Position numbers and translations under genes: made by a program
Notes under the pieces: generated by a model
Database searches by the model: none
Told to the model about the DNA's origin: nothing
Seen by the model: only the letters and a program-made list of their open reading frames with translations
NCBI GenBank assembly: GCA_900551145.1
Contig: URUQ01000101.1
Location: 1-5,039, forward strand
DNA: 5,039 nt
Direction of reading: 5' to 3'
Source of the DNA: an uncultured Eubacteriales bacterium
Lineage (GTDB): Bacteria; Bacillota; Clostridia; Christensenellales; CAG-917
Shown: in pieces, positions 1 to 5,039 of the stretch
Position numbering within the stretch: the stretch's first letter is position 1
How the letters are laid out: each line of letters begins with the position of its first letter

Positions 1-2
1 GT

Positions 3-527
3 GAGTGCTTGCGCAGAATGGGCGAAAATGACTTTACGTCGGCTACGCAACTTACCGACGAACAAAAAGAGTTGCAAGATAAATTGATCGGCGCGTGCAA
101 TATCGTGTATAGAGAGATCGTGTCGAGATATATCCCCGTTTACTACTCGCAAAAGGTGACGTTCGAGGACGGCAAAACTTTGCTTTCGTCCTTGCATAAA
201 AAACCGCTTTATATCGTCAGTGTAAAGGTTGGGGATACGTCCGTTCCGTTTTTCGTGCAAGCACCGTCTATCCTTGCCGAAATTGACGGACCCGCTACCG
301 TAAAATACGTGTGTTTGCCCGCCGAATACGAGTTGACGTTGACGAGCGATGTGTCCGATTTGAAAGTGACGCAAGGTGCGTTTTGTTGCGGTGTGCTTGC
401 GGAATATTATTTCCAAAACAAGGTGTTTGACCTCGCAAAGAGTTTCGATACCGAGTTCAGAGCGCAGATGAACGAACTCAAATACAAAGGCAAAAGCATC
501 GTCATCAAAGCGAGGAGGTGGAAGTAG
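3..527 (+). CDS. Phage head-tail adaptor-like protein (start uncertain, possibly cut by window edge)
   Basis: Likely a virion connector protein that bridges portal and tail; this is inferred from architecture and position, not from a recognised signature. The frame is open to the left edge, so the true start may lie outside. Inside the window, TTG at 9 and ATG at 18 are possible starts, but neither has a convincing ribosome binding site. Counting from ATG 18 (169 aa), residues about 12-40 form a helix containing the CNIVYREIVSRYIPVY segment. Residues about 45-120 are beta-rich (FEDGKTLLSSL, LYIVSVKVGD, ATVKYVCLPAEYELTL). The C-terminal third is helical (GVLAEYYFQNKVFDLAKSF) and ends in a basic tail, KARRWK. 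This helix, beta, helix plan is that of adaptor proteins such as T7 gp11-type tail tubular A. The stop codon TAG overlaps the next gene's GTG by one base, so the two are co-translated. There is no signal peptide or membrane segment. Phage origin is fairly sure; the adaptor role is moderate. Confidence 0.6.
   Translation, partial: ECLRRMGENDFTSATQLTDEQKELQDKLIGACNIVYREIVSRYIPVYYSQKVTFEDGKTLLSSLHKKPLYIVSVKVGDTSVPFFVQAPSILAEIDGPATVKYVCLPAEYELTLTSDVSDLKVTQGAFCCGVLAEYYFQNKVFDLAKSFDTEFRAQMNELKYKGKSIVIKARRWK
513..520 (+). promoter_or_regulatory. Shine-Dalgarno site that fixes the start of the hub-like gene
   Basis: AGGAGGTG lies six bases before GTG 527, which is ideal spacing. An upstream in-frame GTG at 518 sits inside this same motif and has no purine-rich site of its own before it. 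The site therefore argues for GTG 527 and against GTG 518. It lies within the last codons of the adaptor-like gene, consistent with translational coupling. Confidence 0.7.
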
Positions 528-1954
528 TGAACAGTATTCCCGTGAAGAAAAGAAAAATACGCGTTGGGTTTCAAGGTCTGGTAAGTTCGCTCGACGAGGG
601 CGTTACGGATATGGCGCACGCAAAGCAGTGCTACAATTTTGCCTTCGATAAAGGCGTATTGTCGGGAAAAATCGGCATCGACGCCGCTACTGGCTATTAT
701 AAATATCCGAGCACCTTGCGACACGCTTATCCGACCTTTCCGACGGATAAGGGCATAAAAAAGGTGTTTTTGTATAGAAAAATTACGAACGGGGAACACG
801 ACGACAGACTCGTGGCGCATATATCGGACGGCTCGATATGGTATACGTCGGTATTCAACGAAGATACGTGGCATCAAGTCAAAAATCTCATTATGGACGG
901 GGACGTCGACGTGACCAATTATAACTACAACGGCAAGGATATGTTGTTCCTATCTTCCGAGGTCGATCCGCTGTTCGTGATAGACGACGGGACGCCTTCC
1001 GTGCTTACCACAGCGCCGAAGTTTTCGTCTATAACCATTCACAACGAAAGAGTGTTCGGAAGCGTCAACGGGAACAAGAGTCAAGTGTGGTTTTCCGATG
1101 ACTTCCAACCCACCTCTTGGAAGGTGAGCCCCGATGAGGCGGGCTTCATAAACTTTTCCGACGAGTGCGGTGACGTAATAAAAGTCGTGTCGTTTTCAAA
1201 CTATCTCTACGTGTTTAGAGAATACGGAATTTTTAGGTTGACGGCGTACGGTGACCAAAACGATTTTTTGCTGAAAAAGATCTTTACCGATACGGGGCGT
1301 ATATATAAAAACTCGATTGCGCTATGCGGAGACAAAATTATGTATTGCGCGGAGAACGGAGTTTTTGCCTTTGACGGCTATAATTCCGTGAGAGTGGGAA
1401 AGGAAATACCCGACATTACCAACAAGAATACGTTGTGCGCAAGTTTTATCGACGACTGCTATTATATCGCTTGCAATCTGTCGGGGAACGCCACGAACGG
1501 CAACGACGCAATCGTCGTTTACAACGTCAAAAACGGGAGCGTTTCCGTGCTTCACGGTATGAATTGCGTATGGCTTTCTCCCGTCAAGGCGCACAACGGC
1601 TCGGACATGTTGTGTGTGTTCGCAGACGCAAACAAGTACCGATTGGGCATGATTTCCGAGAGCGGAAAACTGTTTGAAGCAGTCCTCAAAAAGACGTATA
1701 AAAGCCCGACGGACACGGCGGAATATCCCTATCGAATCACGGTGAGAGATATTACGTTTCTTTGCAAGTATCCTGCCGTTATACGCATAATTTTGGACGG
1801 TAAAACGTACGAGCGCAAGGTTAGAGGAAGCGAAAAACTGCAAAACGTCATCGTCGAAAAAAGCGGGTCGGTGCTTGAATTTGAAATAGAAAGCACGGAG
1901 GAAAACGCTTATATCGCTCCGCTTTGCGTAAACGTCGATTTGAGCAAGAGGTGA
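527..1954 (+). CDS. Phage beta-propeller-like tail hub / 'stabilization' protein
   Basis: Predicted virion tail protein of 475 aa, beginning at GTG 527 because of the AGGAGGTG site and the TAGTG stop-start overlap. What can be seen: a short basic N-terminus; a segment at residues 14-60 of the type seen when phage hub proteins introduce their transcript-like list (QGLVSSLDEGVTDM, then CYNFAFDKGVLSGKIG); and successive beta repeats. Among these, NERVFGSVNG followed by VWFSDDFQPTSW (173-198), NYLYVFREYGIFRLTA (225-240), ENGVFAFDGYNSVRVGKEI (276-294) and DAIVVYNVKNGSVSVLHG (327-344) are typical of phage beta-propeller tail proteins, where each blade carries a 'name, value' style pair of strands. 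Residues about 400-475 form a separate beta domain. Length is close to that of P22 gp10 (about 470 aa), but homology to it cannot be shown by eye. No signal peptide, no membrane segment and no enzyme motif. Phage structural identity is fairly sure; the exact tail role is inferred. Confidence 0.66.
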   Translation: MNSIPVKKRKIRVGFQGLVSSLDEGVTDMAHAKQCYNFAFDKGVLSGKIGIDAATGYYKYPSTLRHAYPTFPTDKGIKKVFLYRKITNGEHDDRLVAHISDGSIWYTSVFNEDTWHQVKNLIMDGDVDVTNYNYNGKDMLFLSSEVDPLFVIDDGTPSVLTTAPKFSSITIHNERVFGSVNGNKSQVWFSDDFQPTSWKVSPDEAGFINFSDECGDVIKVVSFSNYLYVFREYGIFRLTAYGDQNDFLLKKIFTDTGRIYKNSIALCGDKIMYCAENGVFAFDGYNSVRVGKEIPDITNKNTLCASFIDDCYYIACNLSGNATNGNDAIVVYNVKNGSVSVLHGMNCVWLSPVKAHNGSDMLCVFADANKYRLGMISESGKLFEAVLKKTYKSPTDTAEYPYRITVRDITFLCKYPAVIRIILDGKTYERKVRGSEKLQNVIVEKSGSVLEFEIESTEENAYIAPLCVNVDLSKR

Positions 1955-1956
1955 GT

Positions 1957-2097
1957 ATGAATATAGGCGAAATTGTATCTACGCTCGAAGAGTTGGTCGT
2001 GAGAGTTACGGTGCTCGAAAAGGCGGTTGCCACGCTGAAAAATCAGGTGCAACAACTGTCGAGTACGTCTACTACGACCGAACAAACGGGCGCGTAA
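1957..2097 (+). CDS. 46-aa coiled-coil phage protein
   Basis: A complete small gene of 47 codons, ATG to TAA, in the space between two phage genes. AAGAGGTGA at about 1946-1954 provides a ribosome binding site that overlaps the previous stop codon, and the gap to that stop is only two bases. GTG 1951 is in frame but lies inside the site, so ATG 1957 is preferred. Residues 3-34 show an unbroken 3-4 spacing of large aliphatic residues: I3, I6, L10, L13, V17, L20, V24, L27, V31, L34. Position 'a' is mostly beta-branched (I, L, V, V, V) and 'd' is I then Leu, a pattern known to favour parallel dimers or trimers. The tail (residues 35-46, SSTSTTTEQTGA) is polar and flexible. There is no membrane segment, so it is not an obvious holin or XhlA-type protein. 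It could be a tail needle-like, spacer or scaffold piece; function unknown. Confidence 0.72.
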   Translation: MNIGEIVSTLEELVVRVTVLEKAVATLKNQVQQLSSTSTTTEQTGA

Positions 2098-2106
2098 GGA
2101 GGTTTT

Positions 2107-3135
2107 ATGGCATCAACAATATGGGACGAATTCAAGAATTTGTTCAAGACCGATCAACAACTCGAAGAGGAAAGACAAAAGAAAATCAACGAGGCGTTGA
2201 GTGAGGAAAATTCGGTGGTGGACAAGCTTAAAGAACTCGAAAAACAATACAACGATTCTTTGCCGAAAGAGGAAAAACCCGATATCGATTCGCTCTTTCC
2301 CAAAGAGTCCGGACTTAAAGAAATCGACTACACTCCGCGCACGGACGACGATATAATCAAAGAGGCGCAAGGTCGTATCGATTTGGACAAAAAACAAGCG
2401 GTCAATAATCTTGACGATAAGTATAAAAGCGCAATAGACGCTCTTGCGGAAAATAAGAAGGAGGCGGGGGAAACTCTCAAACAAAGTTATGAGAACCTCG
2501 ATAAACTCTATAAGCAATTGAGGGAAAACGCCAATGACAATATGCTCAAAAGAGGCATTGCAAGAAGCAGTATCGCAACGGGTAATATGGACGCGTTGGA
2601 CGCTTCGCATCTTAAATCCGCATCGGATGCCGAAAGTGCGTATTCAAAGGCGGTTGCAAATATCAACGACAGCATTGCAAAACTCGAAAGAGACAAGGAT
2701 ACAGCACTCGGGGAACTCGATTTGAAATACGCCGTCGAGCTTGAAGAAAAAATCAACGAGCTTAAAGCCGAAAGAGATAAGACGGTGGAAAAGTACGAGA
2801 AGTATAACAACGATATCCGCCAAAAAAACGAGGCGTACGAGGCAAATCGTCAAAAGAAAATATCCGACTATCTCAAACAATCCGAAAAGGATAAGCTCGA
2901 AAAGGAAAAACAACAGCGCGAATACGAGAGCCAATACGGGTATAGCGGTGATAAGTTGAAAAACTATTCCGAAAGATATAAGGTGGCGTACGACTTTTAT
3001 AGTTCGCTTTCACCCGATATTGCGGCGGACGCGCTCAAAGCTTCTCCGAATATGAAATACTATCTCGGAGAATATTATGACAAACTCTTGTCGTCACTCA
3101 ACGGCAACAATACTTCAAAGAAGAAGTATTTTTAA
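2107..3135 (+). CDS. Long coiled-coil phage virion protein (ejection-like, function unknown)
   Basis: A 342-aa, highly charged, mostly helical protein starting at ATG 2107 after AAGGAGG (2096-2102, four-base spacer), nine bases after the small coiled-coil gene. Residues about 15-50 form a first helix rich in Glu and Lys; 50-80 is a looser, Pro-containing linker (PKEEKPDIDSLFPKE). Residues about 82-145 form a helix, then NMLKRGIARSSIATG (145-159) makes a hinge, and about 164-275 forms a second long helix rich in Lys, Glu, Asp and Ala. The C-terminus (276-328) is Tyr-rich (YGYSGDKLKNYSERY, YYLGEYYDKL) and ends KKKYF. Helices around an RG(I/L)xxSS turn occur, to my general knowledge, in phage-encoded internal or tail proteins. 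Its place after the hub-like gene fits an ejected or tail-associated protein. No signal peptide, membrane helix, hydrolase motif or receptor-binding repeat is visible. A bidirectional terminator follows. Confidence 0.6.
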   Translation: MASTIWDEFKNLFKTDQQLEEERQKKINEALSEENSVVDKLKELEKQYNDSLPKEEKPDIDSLFPKESGLKEIDYTPRTDDDIIKEAQGRIDLDKKQAVNNLDDKYKSAIDALAENKKEAGETLKQSYENLDKLYKQLRENANDNMLKRGIARSSIATGNMDALDASHLKSASDAESAYSKAVANINDSIAKLERDKDTALGELDLKYAVELEEKINELKAERDKTVEKYEKYNNDIRQKNEAYEANRQKKISDYLKQSEKDKLEKEKQQREYESQYGYSGDKLKNYSERYKVAYDFYSSLSPDIAADALKASPNMKYYLGEYYDKLLSSLNGNNTSKKKYF

Positions 3136-3156
3136 TTATAGACCGTTTGCGGTAGT

Positions 3157-3187
3157 AAAAAGCCTACGTGATATGCGTAGGCTTTTT
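3157..3187. terminator. Bidirectional Rho-independent terminator
   Basis: A perfect 12-bp inverted repeat: AAAAAGCCTACG (3157-3168), a seven-base loop, then CGTAGGCTTTTT (3176-3187). Its left arm begins with five A and its right arm ends with five T, so the RNA from either strand has a GC-containing stem and a U-run. It lies 21 bases after the phage operon's last stop and about 97 bases past the stop of the convergent peptidase gene, so it can end both transcripts. Confidence 0.85.
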
Positions 3188-3284
3188 GCGTTTAATGAAC
3201 AGGTGCTCCGCTCGTTTTGCGGTATCTAAGCGCGCCGTTTGAAGATTATCGATACGATTGGCGGCGGGGTTTGGCATCGTAATA
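3188..3284. other. Non-coding gap between terminator and peptidase stop
   Basis: About 97 bases without a gene. I see no tRNA, no second strong hairpin and no direct repeat that I can match to another part of the window. If the phage block is a prophage, its right attachment site could lie here, but nothing in this sequence alone identifies it. Confidence 0.35.
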
Positions 3285-4664
3285 TCAGAAGTTGACCTTC
3301 TCAATCAAATCTCTGTATGCGGTGTGATAGACGTTGAATATTGCTTCGATTGCCGAAAGCGAGATGCGCTCGTTAGGTTGGTGAATTATCATTTCGCCGT
3401 AACCTTTCATTTCGGGCCCGAACGCCACGCAGTTGGTGAATTCCCTTGCGTAAGTTCCGCCTGCACTGCATATAGGTTGACTTTGGGTGTCTCCCGTAAC
3501 ATTGCGATAAGCCGAGAGCAAAAGTCGTATCATATCCGAGTCGGGGTCTATCTTGAAGCCTTGCGATGAGGAAAGAAGCGTGACTTGGGCGTTTTCGTCT
3601 TTGAGTGTGTCCTTGATCTCGGCTACCATTTTGTCCGTGTCGGTGTTGAAGGGAAGACGAGAGTTGATTTTTATGCAATACTCGTCGTTTTCAAACGTGC
3701 AAAGACCTACGTTTACCGCGATTTTGCCGTATTCGTCCTCTGCGAAACAACCGAGTTTTTCGCCATGCACGCAAGTGGAAATATACTTATTGTAAAGCGT
3801 GACGAATTCGTCGTCCGCAACACCGTTCAATGCGTTTACGGCATAGGATATCGCATTTACTCCGAGGTGCGGGACTGAACCGTGCGCCGCTTTGCCGTAT
3901 ACCGTGAATGTGACGAGGTTGCCGTCTTGCGTGTGGGTGTATTTTATGTCGTTTTTGTCAAGAGAAGCGCATACTTCTTTTGTCGTGCAGTCTGCACAAA
4001 CGCCGGTGCAGTCAAGCGTAAAAGTGCAGATATCAGGCACGGCGTTGATGACGATACCACCGTCCAAAGATACGAGTTTCGCTCCGCCGAAGTGGCGGGA
4101 TTTGCCTTTGATTTGGATGTTGTTGATGGATTTTTCCGCAAATATGACGGGAAAGTCCGAGTCCGGCGTTACGCCGTAGGTTATCGGCTCTTCGACTTTG
4201 AGATAATGCTCCATACAATAGGAATTTGTTTCCTCGTTGCAACCGAATATCACGCGCACGCGCTTGTTGAACTTGAAGCCTTCGTCCATAAGTGCTTTGA
4301 TTGCGTACATAGAGATGATGATAGGCCCTTTGTCGTCAATCGTTCCGCGTCCCCAAATCTCGTTGTTTACGAGTTCGCCCGAATAGGCGGGGTGCTTCCA
4401 GCCGTCACCCTCGGGAACGACGTCCAAGTGTCCGATGATGCCTACGATGTCTTTGCCTTCGCCGATTTCCGCATATCCGCAGTATCCGTCAAGGTTCACT
4501 GCACGAAAACCGAGATTTTTTGCCACGCTCAATACGTACTCCAAACAATCTTTGTTGCCTTGTCCGAAAGGACCTCTCGGGACGGGCGTATCTTCAACCG
4601 TCTTTATGCGCACGGCATTTTGTATTGTGTCTATGATGCTCGGCATATATCTTTTAATATCCAT
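3285..4664 (-). CDS. pepV: M20-family dipeptidase (PepV/Sapep type)
   Basis: Cytoplasmic metallo-dipeptidase of 459 aa that splits dipeptides (and, in known relatives, carnosine-like or some unusual dipeptides) to free amino acids for reuse. All M20 marks are present: H79 and D81 in GHLDVVP, bridging D110 in GRGTIDDKGP, catalytic and ligand E144-E145 in CNEETNS, D168 in TPDSDFP, and the C-terminal H428 in IIHQPNE. The lid/dimerisation domain carries KAAHGSVPHLGVNA (H261), matching the His that reaches the partner or substrate in PepV. Length fits PepV and Sapep (about 470 aa). The start is ATG 4664: GGAGG (4670-4674) is five bases upstream, and the frame continues beyond it only into non-coding repeat. 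No signal peptide. A TTGCAA/TATAAT promoter precedes it, so it is likely a single-gene unit, convergent with the phage genes. Odd point: 15 Cys, five of them between residues 213 and 232. Substrate preference within the family is not visible from sequence. Confidence 0.93.
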   Translation of the reverse strand: MDIKRYMPSIIDTIQNAVRIKTVEDTPVPRGPFGQGNKDCLEYVLSVAKNLGFRAVNLDGYCGYAEIGEGKDIVGIIGHLDVVPEGDGWKHPAYSGELVNNEIWGRGTIDDKGPIIISMYAIKALMDEGFKFNKRVRVIFGCNEETNSYCMEHYLKVEEPITYGVTPDSDFPVIFAEKSINNIQIKGKSRHFGGAKLVSLDGGIVINAVPDICTFTLDCTGVCADCTTKEVCASLDKNDIKYTHTQDGNLVTFTVYGKAAHGSVPHLGVNAISYAVNALNGVADDEFVTLYNKYISTCVHGEKLGCFAEDEYGKIAVNVGLCTFENDEYCIKINSRLPFNTDTDKMVAEIKDTLKDENAQVTLLSSSQGFKIDPDSDMIRLLLSAYRNVTGDTQSQPICSAGGTYAREFTNCVAFGPEMKGYGEMIIHQPNERISLSAIEAIFNVYHTAYRDLIEKVNF

Positions 4665-4669
4665 ATTTG

Positions 4670-4674
4670 CCTCC
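4670..4674 (-). promoter_or_regulatory. Shine-Dalgarno site of the dipeptidase gene
   Basis: On the - strand GGAGG, five bases from ATG 4664. It decides the start: the same frame stays open far upstream (to about 4979) through repeat DNA, but those upstream codons have no such site and are not family-like. Confidence 0.8.
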
Positions 4675-4692
4675 GTTGATGTCGTTGATATG

Positions 4693-4721
4693 ATTATAAA
4701 TCCTCGATGCGATATTTGCAA
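4693..4721 (-). promoter_or_regulatory. Housekeeping (sigma-A/sigma-70 type) promoter of the dipeptidase gene
   Basis: Read on the - strand, TTGCAA (4716-4721) is the -35 box, followed by 17 bases and TATAAT (4693-4698) as the -10 box. Spacing is optimal and the -10 is perfect consensus. The expected start point is near 4686, giving a leader of about 20 bases with the GGAGG site inside it. The leader is too short for a riboswitch. No operator is obvious, so expression is probably constitutive or only globally controlled. Confidence 0.65.
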
Positions 4722-4790
4722 ACGGTGAAAGATAAATTGTTTATATCCGCTAATTATATAGTAACATGAGTTGAAGTTGTGTAAGTGAGG
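4722..4790. other. AT-rich non-coding stretch, with a possible relic of the repeat
   Basis: No gene. It contains TTATATCCGC (4741-4750), an exact 10-base match to part of the downstream repeat unit (4873-4882), and ATATAGTAA (4756-4764), matching the unit's opening. The two are closer together than in an intact unit. The simplest reading is an eroded or internally deleted third copy, but this could be chance. No strong promoter on either strand beyond the one already listed. Confidence 0.4.
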
Positions 4791-4799
4791 TATAGTAAT

Positions 4800-4817
4800 G
4801 CACGTCTTGCGACGTGC
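4800..4817 (+). other. Hairpin 1 of repeat copy 1
   Basis: Perfect 7-bp stem, GCACGTC (4800-4806) and GACGTGC (4811-4817), around the tetraloop TTGC. The same element in copy 2 (4931-4948) has GCATGTC in its left arm, which gives a U·G wobble at one pair if the + strand is transcribed. Confidence 0.6.
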
Positions 4818-4878
4818 TTCCGTTGTGCTCCGTTTGTGCCCAACGCAAACCCGCTGTCGCGTGACTTTTTTCTTATAT

Positions 4879-4916
4879 CCGCCACTCTTTTCGTGCAAGC
4901 ACGCAGAGGATAGCGG
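4879..4916. other. Compound stem (hairpin 2) at the end of repeat copy 1
   Basis: Three nested short helices: CCGC (4879-4882) with GCGG (4913-4916), CTCT (4885-4888) with AGAG (4905-4908), and CGTGC (4892-4896) with GCACG (4899-4903). They are separated by small internal loops; the apex would open by a pair because only two bases lie between the inner arms. In copy 2 the outer right arm is beyond the window. Confidence 0.45.
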
Positions 4917-5039
4917 TGGGATATAGTAATGCATGTCTTGCGACGTGCTTCCGTTGTGCTCCGTTTGTGCCCAACGCAAACCCGCTGTCGCGTGACTTTT
5001 TTCTTATATCCGCCACTCTTTTCGTGCAAGCACGCAGAG

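Larger units (their letters stand above)
4791..5039. repeat. Two direct tandem copies of a 131-bp unit (second copy cut by window edge)
   Basis: Copy 1 is 4791-4908 plus a 13-base tail (4909-4921); copy 2 is 4922-5039. Over the 118 comparable bases there is one difference: C at 4803 against T at 4934. Period 131 is not a multiple of three, and the - strand is open in more than one frame across both copies, so protein-like translations here are not meaningful. Each copy has the hairpin GCACGTC-TTGC-GACGTGC near its start, a short repeat pair (GTGCTTCCGTT, then GTGCTCCGTTT), a six-T run in its middle and a compound stem near its end. It is not a CRISPR (far too long a unit, no separate spacers) and no insertion-sequence gene is present. 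It may be an intergenic structured element or a processed RNA; function unknown. Confidence 0.85.

Noticed and set aside
407..877. A 156-codon - strand open frame spanning the junction of the first two genes
   Set aside because: It runs through two coupled + strand genes and their start-stop overlap; no supporting signals.
1322..1843. A 173-codon - strand open frame inside the hub-like gene
   Set aside because: Shadow of the + strand gene; no ribosome binding site, no family-like features, and the whole operon is on the + strand.
2113..2934. Several hydrophobic-looking - strand frames opposite the coiled-coil gene
   Set aside because: Lys/Glu codons read backwards give Phe/Leu/Ser-rich frames, so the apparent membrane proteins are artefacts of the real gene's composition.
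3188..3284. Prophage attachment site
   Set aside because: No tRNA end, no integrase in view and no matching direct repeat within the window, so it cannot be placed.
3882..4679. A 265-codon + strand open frame antisense to the dipeptidase
   Set aside because: It mirrors codon bias of the well-supported M20 gene on the other strand and has no start signal or recognisable motif.
4851..4876. Rho-independent terminator at the six-T run inside the repeat
   Set aside because: The stem just before the T-run (GTC-GCGT-GAC) is only three pairs, too weak to support a terminator call.
4665..4979. A 105-codon N-terminal extension of the dipeptidase in the same frame
   Set aside because: It crosses the promoter, leader and repeat DNA, has no ribosome binding site and does not look like family sequence; ATG 4664 has GGAGG at five bases.
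4754..5029. A 91-codon open frame on the - strand across both repeat copies
   Set aside because: Copies are open in different frames because the period is 131, giving unrelated translations of the same DNA; no ribosome binding site; Arg- and Lys-rich low-quality protein.
4791..5039. CRISPR array
   Set aside because: The repeating unit is about 118-131 bp with nearly no variable spacer; CRISPR repeats are much shorter and separated by unique spacers.
4791..5039. Insertion sequence or integron attC array
   Set aside because: No transposase, no cassette genes between copies and no recognisable attC core sites; inverted repeats are internal rather than terminal.

Overview
The window looks like a chromosome fragment of a Bacillota bacterium, probably one of the anaerobic Clostridia. 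The basis is moderate GC by eye, strong AGGAGG-type ribosome binding sites, a consensus housekeeping promoter and a Cys-rich Sapep/PepV-type dipeptidase. This placement is an impression from style, not a database result. The window has three zones: phage virion genes on the + strand, a host peptidase gene on the - strand, and a non-coding tandem repeat at the right edge.

Zone 1 (1-3135, + strand) is a tightly packed run of four co-directional genes with no promoter in view, so it is probably the distal part of a late operon that begins to the left. The order is: an adaptor-like protein of about 170 aa (helices, beta middle, helices); a beta-rich protein of about 475 aa that resembles phage beta-propeller tail hub or 'stabilization' proteins; a 46-aa protein that is almost entirely one unbroken five-heptad coiled coil; and a 342-aa charged, helical protein with a central RGIARSS hinge. 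Junctions are a 1-base TAG/GTG overlap, a 2-base gap and a 9-base gap. The order adaptor, hub, short coiled coil, long helical protein recalls the neck, tail and ejection-protein section of short-tailed phages. Lysis, tail-fibre and integrase genes are not present in the window.

Zone 2 (3136-4790) begins with a strong bidirectional hairpin terminator at 3157-3187, which separates the phage operon from a convergent M20-family dipeptidase gene (3285-4664, - strand). This gene has all the expected metal and catalytic residues, a GGAGG ribosome binding site and a TTGCAA-17-TATAAT promoter. It is an ordinary host gene, so the phage block meets the chromosome within about 150 bp. That makes the block a prophage edge, a remnant, or a retained structural cassette.

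Zone 3 (4791-5039) holds two direct copies of a unit with a 131-bp period, identical at 117 of 118 comparable positions. Each contains clear inverted repeats (a 7-bp TTGC-loop hairpin and a compound stem). The window ends inside the second copy, so a longer array is possible. The zone shows no credible coding signal. It is the part least explained by known features.
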